Part shown: positions 1-7,732 of the stretch, piece by piece
Position numbering within the stretch: the first letter of the stretch is position 1
Layout of the letters: each line of letters opens with the position of its first letter
From: Suilimivivens sp963650485
GTDB lineage: Bacteria > Bacillota > Clostridia > Lachnospirales > Lachnospiraceae
Assembly: GCA_963650485.1 (NCBI GenBank)
Contig: CAVJLN010000002.1
Location: forward strand, 1-64,000
Length of the DNA: 64,000 nt
Reading direction: 5' to 3'
Translations under genes and position numbers: made by a program
Notes under the pieces: model-generated
What the model was told of the DNA's origin: nothing
The model's input: only the letters and a program-made list of their open reading frames with translations
Databases searched by the model: none

Positions 1-1
1 C

Positions 2-178
2 TTATATATTGCAGACCTTTATGTACAGGGAATATGCGGAAAATTTTATTATAAGCCATACAGTACATATTTGATCTTTTTCGTAGTTGAAGATGCAACG
101 GTAACTGTTATCAGGGTGCTGAAAGATAGGATGTACTGGCAGGCTATCATAAATCGAATGAGGAGAATAAACAGGTAA
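2..178 (+). CDS. RelE/ParE-family toxin, C-terminal fragment (cut by window edge)
   Basis: An open frame enters from the left edge and stops at TAA 176-178, giving the last 58 residues of a small protein. The segment VTVIRVLKDRMYW matches the terminal beta-strand of RelE/ParE type II toxins, where a conserved Arg sits in a pattern like RVLxxRxxW. The family normally has about 90-110 residues, so roughly half is outside the window. The antitoxin would lie upstream and is not visible. A strong terminator follows at once. Family assignment rests on this short motif alone. Confidence 0.55.
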   Translation, partial: LYIADLYVQGICGKFYYKPYSTYLIFFVVEDATVTVIRVLKDRMYWQAIINRMRRINR

Positions 179-182
179 CTTT

Positions 183-219
183 AAAATAGTCACATTATGA
201 GAATAGTGTGGCTATTTTT
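183..219 (+). terminator. Rho-independent terminator after the toxin fragment
   Basis: AAAATAGTCACATTAT pairs with ATAGTGTGGCTATTTT (two G-U pairs) around a GAGA loop, and the descending arm runs into a T stretch. It starts a few bases after the toxin stop codon. Confidence 0.75.
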
Positions 220-354
220 AATGGAAATGGATAGTCATAAAATTGTTGCAAATATATTGAAGGAGGTGGTTAAAACTTCTTGCCGAAAGGGGGAATGAAG
301 AATGGAAGAAGAAACTCGAAAAACAGATCGAAAAGCAGTACGGACTTGCCGCAT

Positions 355-514
355 CTGTGCGTTTTTTGAGTCCGGCTCACTTTCTACATTGCGCTTGGTG
401 CCGCAATACATAGCCTCCATGATGGCGTCCTGCAATTTCTTTTGTCGCTTTGGTGGTGAGGAGCATCTCGTACTCCTGCCCGCCGATTTTTACGATTGCG
501 CTTTTTTCATCCAT
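355..514 (-). pseudogene. Relic of a phage-type small gene (tail-assembly-chaperone-like)
   Basis: The minus strand from ATG 514-512 reads MDEKSAIVKIGGQEYEMLL and then TTKATKEIAG, before running out of frame to a stop near 377. In another frame, downstream on the same strand, comes DAIMEAMYCGTKRNVES and EPDSKN. As I recall, both pieces occur at the start and end of one small protein in Clostridia prophages, next to tail genes. The middle is missing and the frame is broken, so this is read as an internally deleted remnant. The phage assignment is from memory; the frame disruption is seen directly. No other phage gene is nearby. Confidence 0.35.
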
Positions 515-600
515 GGTTTAAAATTATTTCAGTTTGAACAGAAAACGGAACAAGAGATCATTCGTCTGGAGCTTAAAAATACCTGTAGAACCTATATTGA

Positions 601-810
601 TGTCAGTACCGGGGGACATGGTTTTACCGCTGTCCTTTTCGGAATAGGGCAGCTATCGGAGGAAAGATCGCAGAGCAATTGATCCGGATGGTATTTGATG
701 CGCCACACATCCTTTGGATGGAGAAGGAATTTGAACCACTTCAAAAGGCTGCTGTCGAGACCTTTTGTGAAAATTATCCCAATCGTGAGCATTTCTTAAA
801 AAAGGTGTAA
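601..810 (+). pseudogene. Unrecognised C-terminal gene fragment ending inside a repeat
   Basis: A frame open from 601 reads AAIGGKIAEQLIRMVFDAP and later FEPLQKAAVETFCENYPN, ending in FLKKV. It looks like the tail of a real protein, but I see no start codon or ribosome-binding site and a stop lies just upstream at 598-600. Its TAA stop (808-810) is part of the terminal GTAAC of the mobile repeat that begins at 807, so the native end of the gene has been altered. Function unknown. Confidence 0.3.
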
Positions 811-949
811 CTATTCAGAACTCCATTCGCAAAACCGCTGTTTCACAGCTTATGTTTTGCTCATGTAGTTACTTCGCCATATAAAATTGCTTTTCTGTCT
901 GAATGCAAGCATTCGCAGAAAGCAATTTTGCATGGCTCTGAATAGTTAC
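807..949. mobile_element. Palindromic mobile repeat, family A, copy 1
   Basis: A non-coding element bounded by GTAACTATTCAGA and its inverse complement. It is flanked on both sides by the exact 8-bp direct repeat AAAAAGGT (799-806 and 950-957), a target-site duplication. Inside are two hairpins: one with GCAAAAC/GTTTTGC arms, and one with AAAATTGC/GCAATTTT arms and a GAATGC-AA-GCATTC tip. Near-copies lie at 22010-22162 (same orientation) and 32639-32792 (opposite orientation). Confidence 0.85.
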
Positions 950-1057
950 AAAAAGGTAATTATTCAGCATAGGTCAAAGCACTTGCTTCTGAGACTGTAA
1001 GAATGTGGTTCGGCAGTGCAAAGGAACAGACAATGATATTAAAAACGGAGAATAATT

Positions 1058-1501
1058 ATGAGAGAAATTAACGGCAAAACCTATATCGAAGAAGCACCGC
1101 ATGATATGCAGGAGCTTTTGGAAATCATTGAAGTGTTGCGCAGTCCGGAGGGATGTTCTTGGGACAGGGAGCAGACGCATGAGTCTTTGAAAAAGTGCTT
1201 CATGGACGAAACAGAGGAAGTGATGCAGGCGATTGACAATCAGGATGACGAGAATCTCTGTGAAGAACTGGGAGATGTTCTGCTACAGGTACTTTTGCAT
1301 GCAGAAATTGCCAAAGAGAGAGAAGCCTTTACCTTTGCAGATGTAGTCCAGGGACTGTCTGAAAAGTTGATCCGACGTCATCCTCATGTATTCGGGGATG
1401 CGAAGCGTCCGGAGACGCCGGAAGAAAGTCTGGCACTCTGGAAGGAAGTCAAGAAGAAAGAAAAAGAAAAGAAGCAGCAGAAAGCAGAAGCTGTCAGGTA
1501 A
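1058..1501 (+). CDS. mazG: MazG-family nucleotide pyrophosphohydrolase
   Basis: A 147-residue single-domain MazG protein that hydrolyses nucleoside triphosphates to monophosphate plus pyrophosphate, a house-cleaning role. The metal-binding helices are visible as DETEEVMQAI near residue 50 and EELGDVLLQVLLH near residue 70, the ExxE...ExxD pattern of the fold, followed by the typical RRHPHVFGD near residue 110. E. coli MazG has two such domains in about 260 residues, so this is the short form. The C-terminus is a run of Lys and Glu. The ATG follows GGAG at a normal distance. The HAD gene starts 19 bases after the stop, suggesting co-transcription. Confidence 0.88.
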   Translation: MREINGKTYIEEAPHDMQELLEIIEVLRSPEGCSWDREQTHESLKKCFMDETEEVMQAIDNQDDENLCEELGDVLLQVLLHAEIAKEREAFTFADVVQGLSEKLIRRHPHVFGDAKRPETPEESLALWKEVKKKEKEKKQQKAEAVR

Positions 1502-1520
1502 TGCGAGAGGTTTGGAGAAA

Positions 1521-2180
1521 ATGATTAAGAATATTGTGTTTGATATGGATGGCGTGCTCATCGATACTGAGGCGTTGTTTATGAGATGCTGGAAAAAGCT
1601 GGCAGAGGAGCTTAATCTGCCCAATGTGGAAGAGGTTGCAAAGCAGTGTATCGGAATTACGGTGACACAGACGGAAGCGCTGTTCCAGAAAGCCTATGGA
1701 AAGGAACATCCCTGTGAGAGCTATGTGCAGGCAGCCAATGATATTTTTTATAAGCATGAGGCGGATCAGGGAATCCCGGAGAAGCCCGGAGTGCATGAGT
1801 TATTTGCTTATCTGAAAAAGGAGAACTACCGGATCGGACTTGCCTCTTCGACAAAAGAGGAGGCGGTACGCCGTCAGATGAAGACAGTTGGTATTCTGGA
1901 TGACTTTGATGCGATTGTCTGCGGAGATATGGTGACGAAAAGCAAACCGGATCCGGACATTTATCTGAAGGCCTGTGAGCTTTTAAAAGTGGATCCCAAG
2001 GAATGCTATGCTGTGGAAGATTCCTACAATGGAATCCGTTCTGCTCATGCGGCTGGAATGAAAGCAATTATGATTCCGGATCTGCTACAGCCAAATCCTG
2101 AAATTCTGGAACTGACGGAACAGAAGCTGGATTCCCTGCTCGAGCTGAAGGATTTTCTGGAAAGCCAGAAAGAAAAATAG
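1521..2180 (+). CDS. HAD-superfamily phosphatase/phosphomutase (beta-phosphoglucomutase-like)
   Basis: A 219-residue haloacid dehalogenase-type hydrolase of subfamily IA. Motif I is FDMDGVLIDTE with the Asp nucleophile at 8 and the second Asp at 10. Motif II is the ASST segment near residue 110, the Lys motif is SKPDPDIY, and motif IV is VEDSYNGIRSAHAAGM. Substrate is a small phospho-sugar or similar compound; the sequence does not fix which. The frame is open further upstream, but ATG 1521 has GGAGA just before it and begins directly at MIKNIVFDMDG. It probably shares a transcript with mazG. Confidence 0.85.
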   Translation: MIKNIVFDMDGVLIDTEALFMRCWKKLAEELNLPNVEEVAKQCIGITVTQTEALFQKAYGKEHPCESYVQAANDIFYKHEADQGIPEKPGVHELFAYLKKENYRIGLASSTKEEAVRRQMKTVGILDDFDAIVCGDMVTKSKPDPDIYLKACELLKVDPKECYAVEDSYNGIRSAHAAGMKAIMIPDLLQPNPEILELTEQKLDSLLELKDFLESQKEK

Positions 2181-2223
2181 GCTGAACTGTTATGCGGATA
2201 TCGTAAATAAGCCATACCCACTG

Positions 2224-2252
2224 TTTACATTTTTGAAAAGTCGTGGTATGAT
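2224..2252 (+). promoter_or_regulatory. Promoter of tRNA-Gly
   Basis: TTTACA and TATGAT separated by 17 bases. The predicted start near 2259 is a few bases before the mature tRNA. Confidence 0.6.
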
Positions 2253-2262
2253 AAGCCATATT

Positions 2263-2333
2263 GCAGATGTAGTTCATCGGTAGAACATCAGCTTCCCAAG
2301 CTGAGGAGGCGGGTTCGACTCCCGTCATCTGCT
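2263..2333 (+). tRNA. tRNA-Gly (anticodon CCC)
   Basis: Full cloverleaf of 71 nt. The acceptor stem is GCAGATG with CATCTGC, the T arm contains GGGTTCGACTCCC, and the anticodon arm is TCAGC-TTCCCAA-GCTGA, giving anticodon CCC. The discriminator base is T and CCA is not encoded. It stands alone with its own promoter and terminator. Confidence 0.95.
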
Positions 2334-2337
2334 CGTA

Positions 2338-2366
2338 AAAGTCTAGTGTTTACTAGACTTTTTATT
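2338..2366 (+). terminator. Terminator of tRNA-Gly
   Basis: AAAGTCTAGT, a GTTT loop and ACTAGACTTTTT followed by more T, starting five bases after the tRNA. Confidence 0.85.
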
Positions 2367-2429
2367 TTTTGTGTTGTATTTCGTGTTGCATATACTGGCA
2401 AAAACATCATTTGCACAACAAGCCATTGC

Positions 2430-2546
2430 ACAGGTATTTACACCAATACTTGGATAGGAATTGCCTCTATTATAGGATATTTGCCGAATTCCTTCTATTA
2501 CATCATCTTCGGGAAGTGGATGGACAATTATGGAAATGACTCATAA
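2430..2546 (+). pseudogene. Possible MFS transporter remnant
   Basis: One frame reads TWIGIASIIGYLPNSFYYII, then FGKWMDNYGN, to a TAA at 2544. This resembles the end of one transmembrane helix followed by the cytoplasmic FGxWxDxxGN loop found between helices in MFS permeases. No start, ribosome-binding site or further helices are present, so it would be a decayed fragment. The match is short and could be chance. Confidence 0.3.
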
Positions 2547-2573
2547 CATAACAGTTTTTCATCAAAGTAACGG

Positions 2574-2602
2574 TTGTGCCGGGAAGCTATATGATTTATA
2601 CT
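2574..2602 (+). promoter_or_regulatory. Promoter of aroK
   Basis: TTGTGC and TATACT separated by 17 bases, ending 19 bases before the GTG start. Confidence 0.45.
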
Positions 2603-2621
2603 GTAGGCATAGCGTTTAAAA

Positions 2622-3152
2622 GTGGAAAAGGAACGAGAAGGGACGGACATACATACATTGAATAATCTTGTTTTGATCGGAATGCCCGGTGCGGGTAAAA
2701 GTACAGTAGGTGTTGTGATTGCCAAAAAGCTTGGCTATCACTTTATGGATAGTGACCTGGTGATTCAGGACAGAACCGGGAAGATGCTTCATGAAATTAT
2801 TGAGGAAAAGGGCGCAGATGGATTCCTAGAGGTGGAAGGTGAAATTAATGCGTCTCTTTGCTGTGACAGGACGGTGATTGCAACAGGGGGAAGCGTGATC
2901 TATAGTGCGAAAGCGATGGAGCACCTTAAGGAGATTGGCAGAGTGGTTTATCTGCAGCTTTCCTATGAGGCGGTGGCAGAGCGTCTCGGGGATCTGCAGG
3001 AGCGCGGTGTGGCATTGAAAGAGGGACAGACGTTAAAGGAGCTTTATGAGGAACGTACACCGTTGTATGAGAAGTATGCCGACATAACCCTGAATTGTGA
3101 AGGAAAAATGCTCAGGGAAGTCGTTGCCGAGCTGGCAGAAAAGTTCGGCTGA
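2622..3152 (+). CDS. aroK: Shikimate kinase
   Basis: Phosphorylates shikimate at O3 with ATP in the chorismate (aromatic amino acid) pathway, in the cytoplasm. The P-loop is GMPGAGKST near residues 20-28, the shikimate-binding region is MDSDLVIQDRTG, and TGGSV (near residue 88) is the conserved Gly-Gly motif. Length is 176 residues, normal for AroK. The start is uncertain: GTG 2622 is used here, but TTG 2658 would give MNNLVLIGMPGAG, the more usual N-terminus of the family, with AGGG 15 bases upstream. The secreted protease gene follows after 15 bases. Confidence 0.9.
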   Translation: MEKEREGTDIHTLNNLVLIGMPGAGKSTVGVVIAKKLGYHFMDSDLVIQDRTGKMLHEIIEEKGADGFLEVEGEINASLCCDRTVIATGGSVIYSAKAMEHLKEIGRVVYLQLSYEAVAERLGDLQERGVALKEGQTLKELYEERTPLYEKYADITLNCEGKMLREVVAELAEKFG

Positions 3153-3167
3153 ATTGTGAGGAAATCT

Positions 3168-4058
3168 ATGTCAGGAATCAGAATTGCTGCGTTGGGATTA
3201 GGTGCGGTTCTGACTGTGGGAACAGTCTGTGGAGCGCCGCTGCCGGTCAATGGAAAAAGCAGTACAGGAAGTGAAAAGCAGCCGCAGGCTGTAGCCGTAA
3301 GGGAGGAGTCCTCGGAGACACCGGAGCCGGGAGAGCTTGGAAATCCGAGAAGCAGCTATAAGCTTGGAAGCGCAAATAGTCTGGAAGGAAAGAATTTAAT
3401 TTACAGTCTCTTTGTGGATACCCCGGATGCAAAATGGACAGACCGGGATAAGAAGAAAGCATTAAAGAATCTTGAAATTGCCAAAGAATACATTGAAGCA
3501 GAAGCGAAAAGCTACCATAAGAAAGTAGATCTCGTGGTTGATTTTGAAGAATACGGGGATCTGACAGGAGGTGCACGGATCAACTTTTCCCTGAAGGATG
3601 GGGAAGATTACGAAGAAGCACTGGATGAGGAGATTGCCGGATGGCTTGAAGACCAGATTGATTATGAAGCACTCACTAAGGAATATAAGGCAAAAGGAAT
3701 TGCAATGATTGTTTTTGTCAATCATAAGGGAAGCACCTATGCGATCTGTTATGATGGTGTGGATGATCCACAGGAAAGCCTTGTGATGTTTGCGGGGGAA
3801 GTTCCGGCAGTTTATGCACATGAAATCCTGCATTTGTTCGGGGCGCATGACCTGTACGAGGATGCAGAGTATACCGAAGAGGTCTGTGAATATGTGAAAA
3901 AGGCTTATCCGAATGAGATCATGTACACCGTAAAAGATGAGGACGGACGCCTGAACAGCAGTGAGATTCAGAATGAACTTTCACCGATCACGGCATATCA
4001 CTTAGGCTGGGTTAATTATATAGAAGAAATTGATGTATTCCCTCAGCTGAAACGGTAA
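3168..4058 (+). CDS. Secreted zinc metalloprotease-like protein (HExxHxxGxxD)
   Basis: A 296-residue exported protein. The N-terminus (GIRIAALGLGAVLTVGTVCG) is a signal sequence. A low-complexity Ser/Glu/Pro linker leads to a catalytic domain with HEILHLFGAHDLY at residue 218: two His ligands and Glu, then Gly and Asp, as in metzincin-like or M6-like peptidases. The tail, with YHLGWVNYIEEIDVF, suggests a compact domain without a wall anchor. Substrate unknown. ATG 3168 is preferred over GTG 3156 because GAGGA lies five bases before it. It follows aroK closely and is probably co-transcribed. Confidence 0.75.
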   Translation: MSGIRIAALGLGAVLTVGTVCGAPLPVNGKSSTGSEKQPQAVAVREESSETPEPGELGNPRSSYKLGSANSLEGKNLIYSLFVDTPDAKWTDRDKKKALKNLEIAKEYIEAEAKSYHKKVDLVVDFEEYGDLTGGARINFSLKDGEDYEEALDEEIAGWLEDQIDYEALTKEYKAKGIAMIVFVNHKGSTYAICYDGVDDPQESLVMFAGEVPAVYAHEILHLFGAHDLYEDAEYTEEVCEYVKKAYPNEIMYTVKDEDGRLNSSEIQNELSPITAYHLGWVNYIEEIDVFPQLKR

Positions 4059-4124
4059 GGATTTGAGTAGAGCACAGGCTCCTTTTGCGGAGCAAATTTT
4101 CAAATGGAAGTCTGGGAGGACGGC

Positions 4125-4844
4125 ATGAGGAAACGGGCGTTGATTACAGGGGCATCCAGAGGAATCGGAGAAGCAGTGGCAAGGTGTCTTGCTTTTGAAG
4201 GTTACGATCTATGTCTGGTGTGCAAAAATTCCATAGAAAAGCTTCGACAGATGGCAGAAGAGCTGAAGAAAGAAGCGGGTATTTCCTGTGAGGCTTATGC
4301 CTGTGATGTTTCGGATCCGCAGCAGGTCACTTCCATGCTGCAGCAGGCAGGACAGATTGACGTACTGATTCACAATGCCGGAATTTCCCATATCGGGCTT
4401 TTGAGCGATATGACGCCGGAAGAGTGGAGCCGTGTGATCAATACGAACCTCAATTCCTGCTTTTATTTAAGCCATGAGATGATCCCGCAGATGGTACACC
4501 GCAGGGAAGGAAAACTTCTTTTTGTTTCTTCGGTGTGGGGAAATGTCGGCGCATCCATGGAGGTCGCATACAGCGCTTCGAAGGGTGGAGTCAACAGTTT
4601 CACAAGGGCGCTTGCCAAGGAACTGGCACCGAGCAATATCCAGGTTAATGCAGTGGCTTTTGGTGTAATTGATACAGAGATGAACCGTTGTTTTTCGGAA
4701 GAAGAGCGTGAGGCATTGAAAGAAGAAATCCCGGCCGACCGGATGGGAACCTGTGCGGAAGCGGCAGAAATGATTTCACAGGTACTTCATTCACCGGTAT
4801 ATCTGACCGGTCAGGTGATCACGATGGATGGCGGCTGGATTTAG
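4125..4844 (+). CDS. SDR-family oxidoreductase (FabG-like)
   Basis: A 239-residue short-chain dehydrogenase. The NAD(P)-binding motif TGASRGIG is at the N-terminus, HNAGIS replaces the common NNAG near residue 85, and the catalytic YSASKGG Tyr-Lys pair is near residue 150. It ends with TGQVITMDGGWI, as in 3-oxoacyl-ACP reductases. It is not in a fatty-acid cluster, so the substrate is open; such stand-alone copies are often named ymfI or fabG. ATG 4125 has GGGAGG upstream. A clear terminator ends the unit after the stop. Confidence 0.82.
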   Translation: MRKRALITGASRGIGEAVARCLAFEGYDLCLVCKNSIEKLRQMAEELKKEAGISCEAYACDVSDPQQVTSMLQQAGQIDVLIHNAGISHIGLLSDMTPEEWSRVINTNLNSCFYLSHEMIPQMVHRREGKLLFVSSVWGNVGASMEVAYSASKGGVNSFTRALAKELAPSNIQVNAVAFGVIDTEMNRCFSEEEREALKEEIPADRMGTCAEAAEMISQVLHSPVYLTGQVITMDGGWI

Positions 4845-4859
4845 TTGCCATGCATATGA

Positions 4860-4884
4860 GAAAATGATCCAGTGGATCATTTTT
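4860..4884 (+). terminator. Terminator after the SDR gene
   Basis: AAAATGATCC, loop AGT, GGATCATTTTT: a perfect 10-bp stem with a T tail. Confidence 0.8.
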
Positions 4885-4903
4885 GAGTAAGGAAGGGAAG
4901 AAC

Positions 4904-5815
4904 ATGTATGATGTAGTTATCATCGGAGCCGGTCCTGCAGGACTCTCTGCTTCGATTTATGCAAAAAGAGCAGGCCTTAGTGCCATTACGGTAGAACAGA
5001 GCGCCATGAGCGGCGGTCAGGTCTTAACAACCTATGAAGTGGACAATTATCCGGGCTTTCCGGGAATCAACGGATTTGATCTGGGGATGCGCTTCCGGGA
5101 ACATGCGGACGGACTTTCCTGTGAATTTCAGGAGGCAGAGGTGCTCCGTGTGGAAGAAAGAGGGGACGGATATCTTGTCACCACTTCTAAAGGCGAACTC
5201 AAAACGAAAACGGTCGTGGCAGCAATGGGCGCAGAGCATGCGAAGCTGAATATTCCGGGCGAAGAAGAGCTTGCTGGAATGGGCGTATCCTATTGTGCGA
5301 CCTGTGACGGAGCCTTTTTCAGAAACCGTACGGTGGCCGTTGTCGGCGGAGGTGATGTAGCAGTTGAAGATGCCATTTTTCTTGCAAGAAACTGTGCAAA
5401 GGTTTATCTGATCCACAGAAGGGACGAGCTTCGTGCCGCAAAGTCCTTACAGGAAGCACTGTGGGCGCTTTCCAATGTGGAAATTCTGTGGGATATGACT
5501 GCAACGGAAATCAAGGGTGAGGATCAGGTAGAAGCACTTGCGTTAAAGAATGTGAAAACGGAAGAAACACAGGAGCTTCCGGTGGATGGCGTATTCATTG
5601 CCGTTGGCATTGTGCCGGTGAGCCAGCTGCTTCTTGGAATGGATGTCTGCGACGAAAGAGGATATCTCATGGCTGGGGAAGACGGTGTGACGAAGAAGCA
5701 GGGAATCTTTGCCGCAGGTGATATCCGGACGAAAAAGCTTCGCCAGATTGTGACCGCTGTCGCAGATGGAGCCAATGCCATTACCTCTGTAGAAGCCTAT
5801 CTCAATCAGAAGTAA
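4904..5815 (+). CDS. trxB: Thioredoxin-disulfide reductase
   Basis: A 303-residue FAD/NADPH flavoenzyme that reduces thioredoxin or a related disulfide partner. The FAD motif is IIGAGPAGLSA at residues 7-17, the redox pair CATC is at 131-134, the NADPH motif is VVGGGDVAVEDA, and the C-terminal FAD motif is GIFAAGDIR. All expected motifs are intact and the length is normal. No thioredoxin gene is adjacent, so the partner is not shown here. ATG 4904 follows AAGGAAGGG; a TTG seven codons earlier overlaps the preceding terminator and is unlikely. Confidence 0.9.
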   Translation: MYDVVIIGAGPAGLSASIYAKRAGLSAITVEQSAMSGGQVLTTYEVDNYPGFPGINGFDLGMRFREHADGLSCEFQEAEVLRVEERGDGYLVTTSKGELKTKTVVAAMGAEHAKLNIPGEEELAGMGVSYCATCDGAFFRNRTVAVVGGGDVAVEDAIFLARNCAKVYLIHRRDELRAAKSLQEALWALSNVEILWDMTATEIKGEDQVEALALKNVKTEETQELPVDGVFIAVGIVPVSQLLLGMDVCDERGYLMAGEDGVTKKQGIFAAGDIRTKKLRQIVTAVADGANAITSVEAYLNQK

Positions 5816-5838
5816 GTGCTGGAATATTTTTCCGGTAT

Positions 5839-5867
5839 TTGACATGGAAGAGGAAAAGTGTTATATT
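5839..5867 (+). promoter_or_regulatory. Promoter of the NlpC/P60 gene, with a repeated TGTAAC leader
   Basis: TTGACA and TATATT are separated by exactly 17 bases. The leader that follows contains TGTTAAC and two TGTAACA copies in tandem (about 5868-5905), a possible operator for a cell-wall regulator. The regulator is not identified. Confidence 0.6.
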
Positions 5868-5931
5868 TGTTAACGAACGTAATAATTTTGTAACAATTGT
5901 AACAGAGTTTATGAAAATAATGGAGGATATC

Positions 5932-7185
5932 ATGCAGCAGAGAAAGAGAAAAATGCCGGTACGCTTTATGGCATTTGGCTTTGCATCCATGCTTCTGTTA
6001 AATGGCATGACGATAGATACACAGGCAAAAGAATCTACCGGACTTCCTTCTGCCGGAGTGGATTTTTATCTGGCATCCGAAGGAACGAGCGTTAAGAATA
6101 TACAGGACGAGAAGGACAGCACCGTCAGCAACAACAGCATTCCCAAGACTTCCCATAAGGAAGTGAAGGAAACCGCAGAAGCAACCACAACGAAGACCGT
6201 CAATGAAAAGGAACGGGAAATTGCAAATAAAAAGGAGGAAGAGGGCTTTAAATCTCTCGTAATCGCACAGGTGAATGACTATGTGAATGTGCGGAGCATT
6301 CCGAGCGAAGAAGGAGAGATCCTTGGTAAGCTTTATGATAAGTCCGTTGGAGAATTTATTGAAGAAGACAACGGCTGGTATAAGATTACGTCCGGTTCTG
6401 TAACCGGTTATGTCAAAGCAGAATACTGTGTCACCGGTGATGACGCCGTTGCCCTTGCAAAAGAAGTAGGCAACCGGATTGCAACCGTAACGACAACGAC
6501 TCTGAAGGTTCGTGAAGAGCCTTCATTAGATGCAACCGTACTTGGCCTTGTTCCGATTCAGGATCAGCTCCTTGTTACGGAAGAATTAGACAACTGGGTT
6601 AAGGTTAATATCGAGGAAGGTGATGGCTATGTATCCCTTGACTATGTTACCTTATCCACTGAATTTGTAAAAGCCGAATCCAAGGAAGAAGAGGAAGCCC
6701 GTCTTGCCAAGGAAGAAGCAGAACGTAAGGCCGCTTTAGAGGCTGCACGGAAGGCAGAAGAGAAGAACCGCAAGGCAACACAGAGTGCAAGCTCATCTAC
6801 GACAAGTGAATCCACGGTTGTTTATGCGACAGGAGGAAGTGAGCTTGGACAGTCGGTTGCAAGCTATGCCTGCCAGTTCGTCGGCAACCCGTATGTATAC
6901 GGTGGAACGAGTCTGACGAATGGTGCGGACTGCTCCGGATTCGTTATGAGTGTATATGCGAACTTTGGTGTAAGCCTGCCACATTCTTCATCTGGTGACC
7001 GAAGTGTGGGAACCGCCGTAGACGGACTTGCCAATGCACAGCCGGGTGACATCATCTGTTACTCCGGACATGTGGCAATCTATATTGGTAACGGACAGAT
7101 TGTCCATGCATCCACTGCCAAGACTGGTATTAAGATTTCCGATGTAAATTATCGTACGCCGCTTGGTATCCGCCGGATTTTCTGA
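5932..7185 (+). CDS. Secreted NlpC/P60 peptidoglycan endopeptidase with two SH3 domains
   Basis: A 417-residue cell-wall hydrolase. A signal segment (MAFGFASMLLLNGMTI) is followed by a Thr/Lys-rich linker. Two bacterial SH3 repeats cover about residues 115-240, seen as VNVRSIPSEEGEILGKL and LKVREEPSLDATVLGLV. A charged Glu/Ala/Lys helix (about 250-290) leads to the NlpC/P60 domain. Its catalytic Cys is 334 in ADCSGFV and the His is 380 in GHVAIYIG, with a further His in QIVHAST. It probably cleaves stem peptides during growth or division. ATG 5932 has GGAGG eight bases upstream; the longer frame starts upstream of any good ribosome-binding site. Confidence 0.9.
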   Translation: MQQRKRKMPVRFMAFGFASMLLLNGMTIDTQAKESTGLPSAGVDFYLASEGTSVKNIQDEKDSTVSNNSIPKTSHKEVKETAEATTTKTVNEKEREIANKKEEEGFKSLVIAQVNDYVNVRSIPSEEGEILGKLYDKSVGEFIEEDNGWYKITSGSVTGYVKAEYCVTGDDAVALAKEVGNRIATVTTTTLKVREEPSLDATVLGLVPIQDQLLVTEELDNWVKVNIEEGDGYVSLDYVTLSTEFVKAESKEEEEARLAKEEAERKAALEAARKAEEKNRKATQSASSSTTSESTVVYATGGSELGQSVASYACQFVGNPYVYGGTSLTNGADCSGFVMSVYANFGVSLPHSSSGDRSVGTAVDGLANAQPGDIICYSGHVAIYIGNGQIVHASTAKTGIKISDVNYRTPLGIRRIF

Positions 7186-7237
7186 TTCCGAATCATTATA
7201 TGGATAGTTATCTGGATTTTAAATCATAAGATGAATC

Positions 7238-7277
7238 ACAGCCTGTTTGAAGGAAACTTCAGACAGGCTGTTTTTTA
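7238..7277 (+). terminator. Terminator after the NlpC/P60 gene
   Basis: ACAGCCTGT and ACAGGCTGT form the stem, followed by a run of six T. Confidence 0.8.
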
Positions 7278-7425
7278 GCTTGCTTTTTTCACGCTTCTTA
7301 GTAGAAAAGTCTGAATTCTTTTTTGCCGTTTTTTACCATTGACAAATAAGTGCTTGTACATGTTGACTAAAAGAAAATGGAGTCGTTTTTGAGGAAAGAT
7401 GTTTTTCCATTTATGACATTAAAGG

Positions 7426-7487
7426 TTATCCACAGAAATAATCCGATAAAACAGCCAAAAACTGATTTATACACGAAGTTATCCACG
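7426..7487. promoter_or_regulatory. Cluster of three DnaA-box-like sites
   Basis: TTATCCACA at 7426-7434 fits the DnaA-box consensus exactly. TTATACACG (7467-7475) and TTATCCACG (7479-7487) each differ by one base and lie in the same orientation. They sit in the gene-free stretch 7278-7656, which holds no convincing gene. Confidence 0.45.
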
Positions 7488-7656
7488 ATATCCACCAACG
7501 AAAAAACGAACGCACTGCGGAAAAATCAGGGAGAACGGGAACGGATGTTTTGTGAAATACGACAACAGGAAGGGAAAATGCAGCAAAAAGAATCCCAATT
7601 CGGAAAAAAGAATTGTCCGAAAACTCTTCGAATCAGAAAACAATAGAATTGAATTG

Positions 7657-7686
7657 TTGCAAAAATGCAAGTAAGTGTGTTATAAT
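7657..7686 (+). promoter_or_regulatory. Promoter of hpf
   Basis: TTGCAA and TATAAT with an 18-base spacer, about 45 bases before the start codon. Confidence 0.65.
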
Positions 7687-7732
7687 GTTTATACAATAAT
7701 CCTGTCGGACAGGTTATGAAAGGGTGATGAGT

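Noticed and set aside
302..682. 126-residue open frame on the plus strand
   Set aside because: It overlaps the phage-type relic on the other strand and the fragment in a different frame, and has Cys/Phe-rich, non-protein-like composition.
7377..7646. 89-residue open frame upstream of hpf
   Set aside because: No ribosome-binding site, odd composition, and it spans the DnaA-box cluster. Taken as chance.
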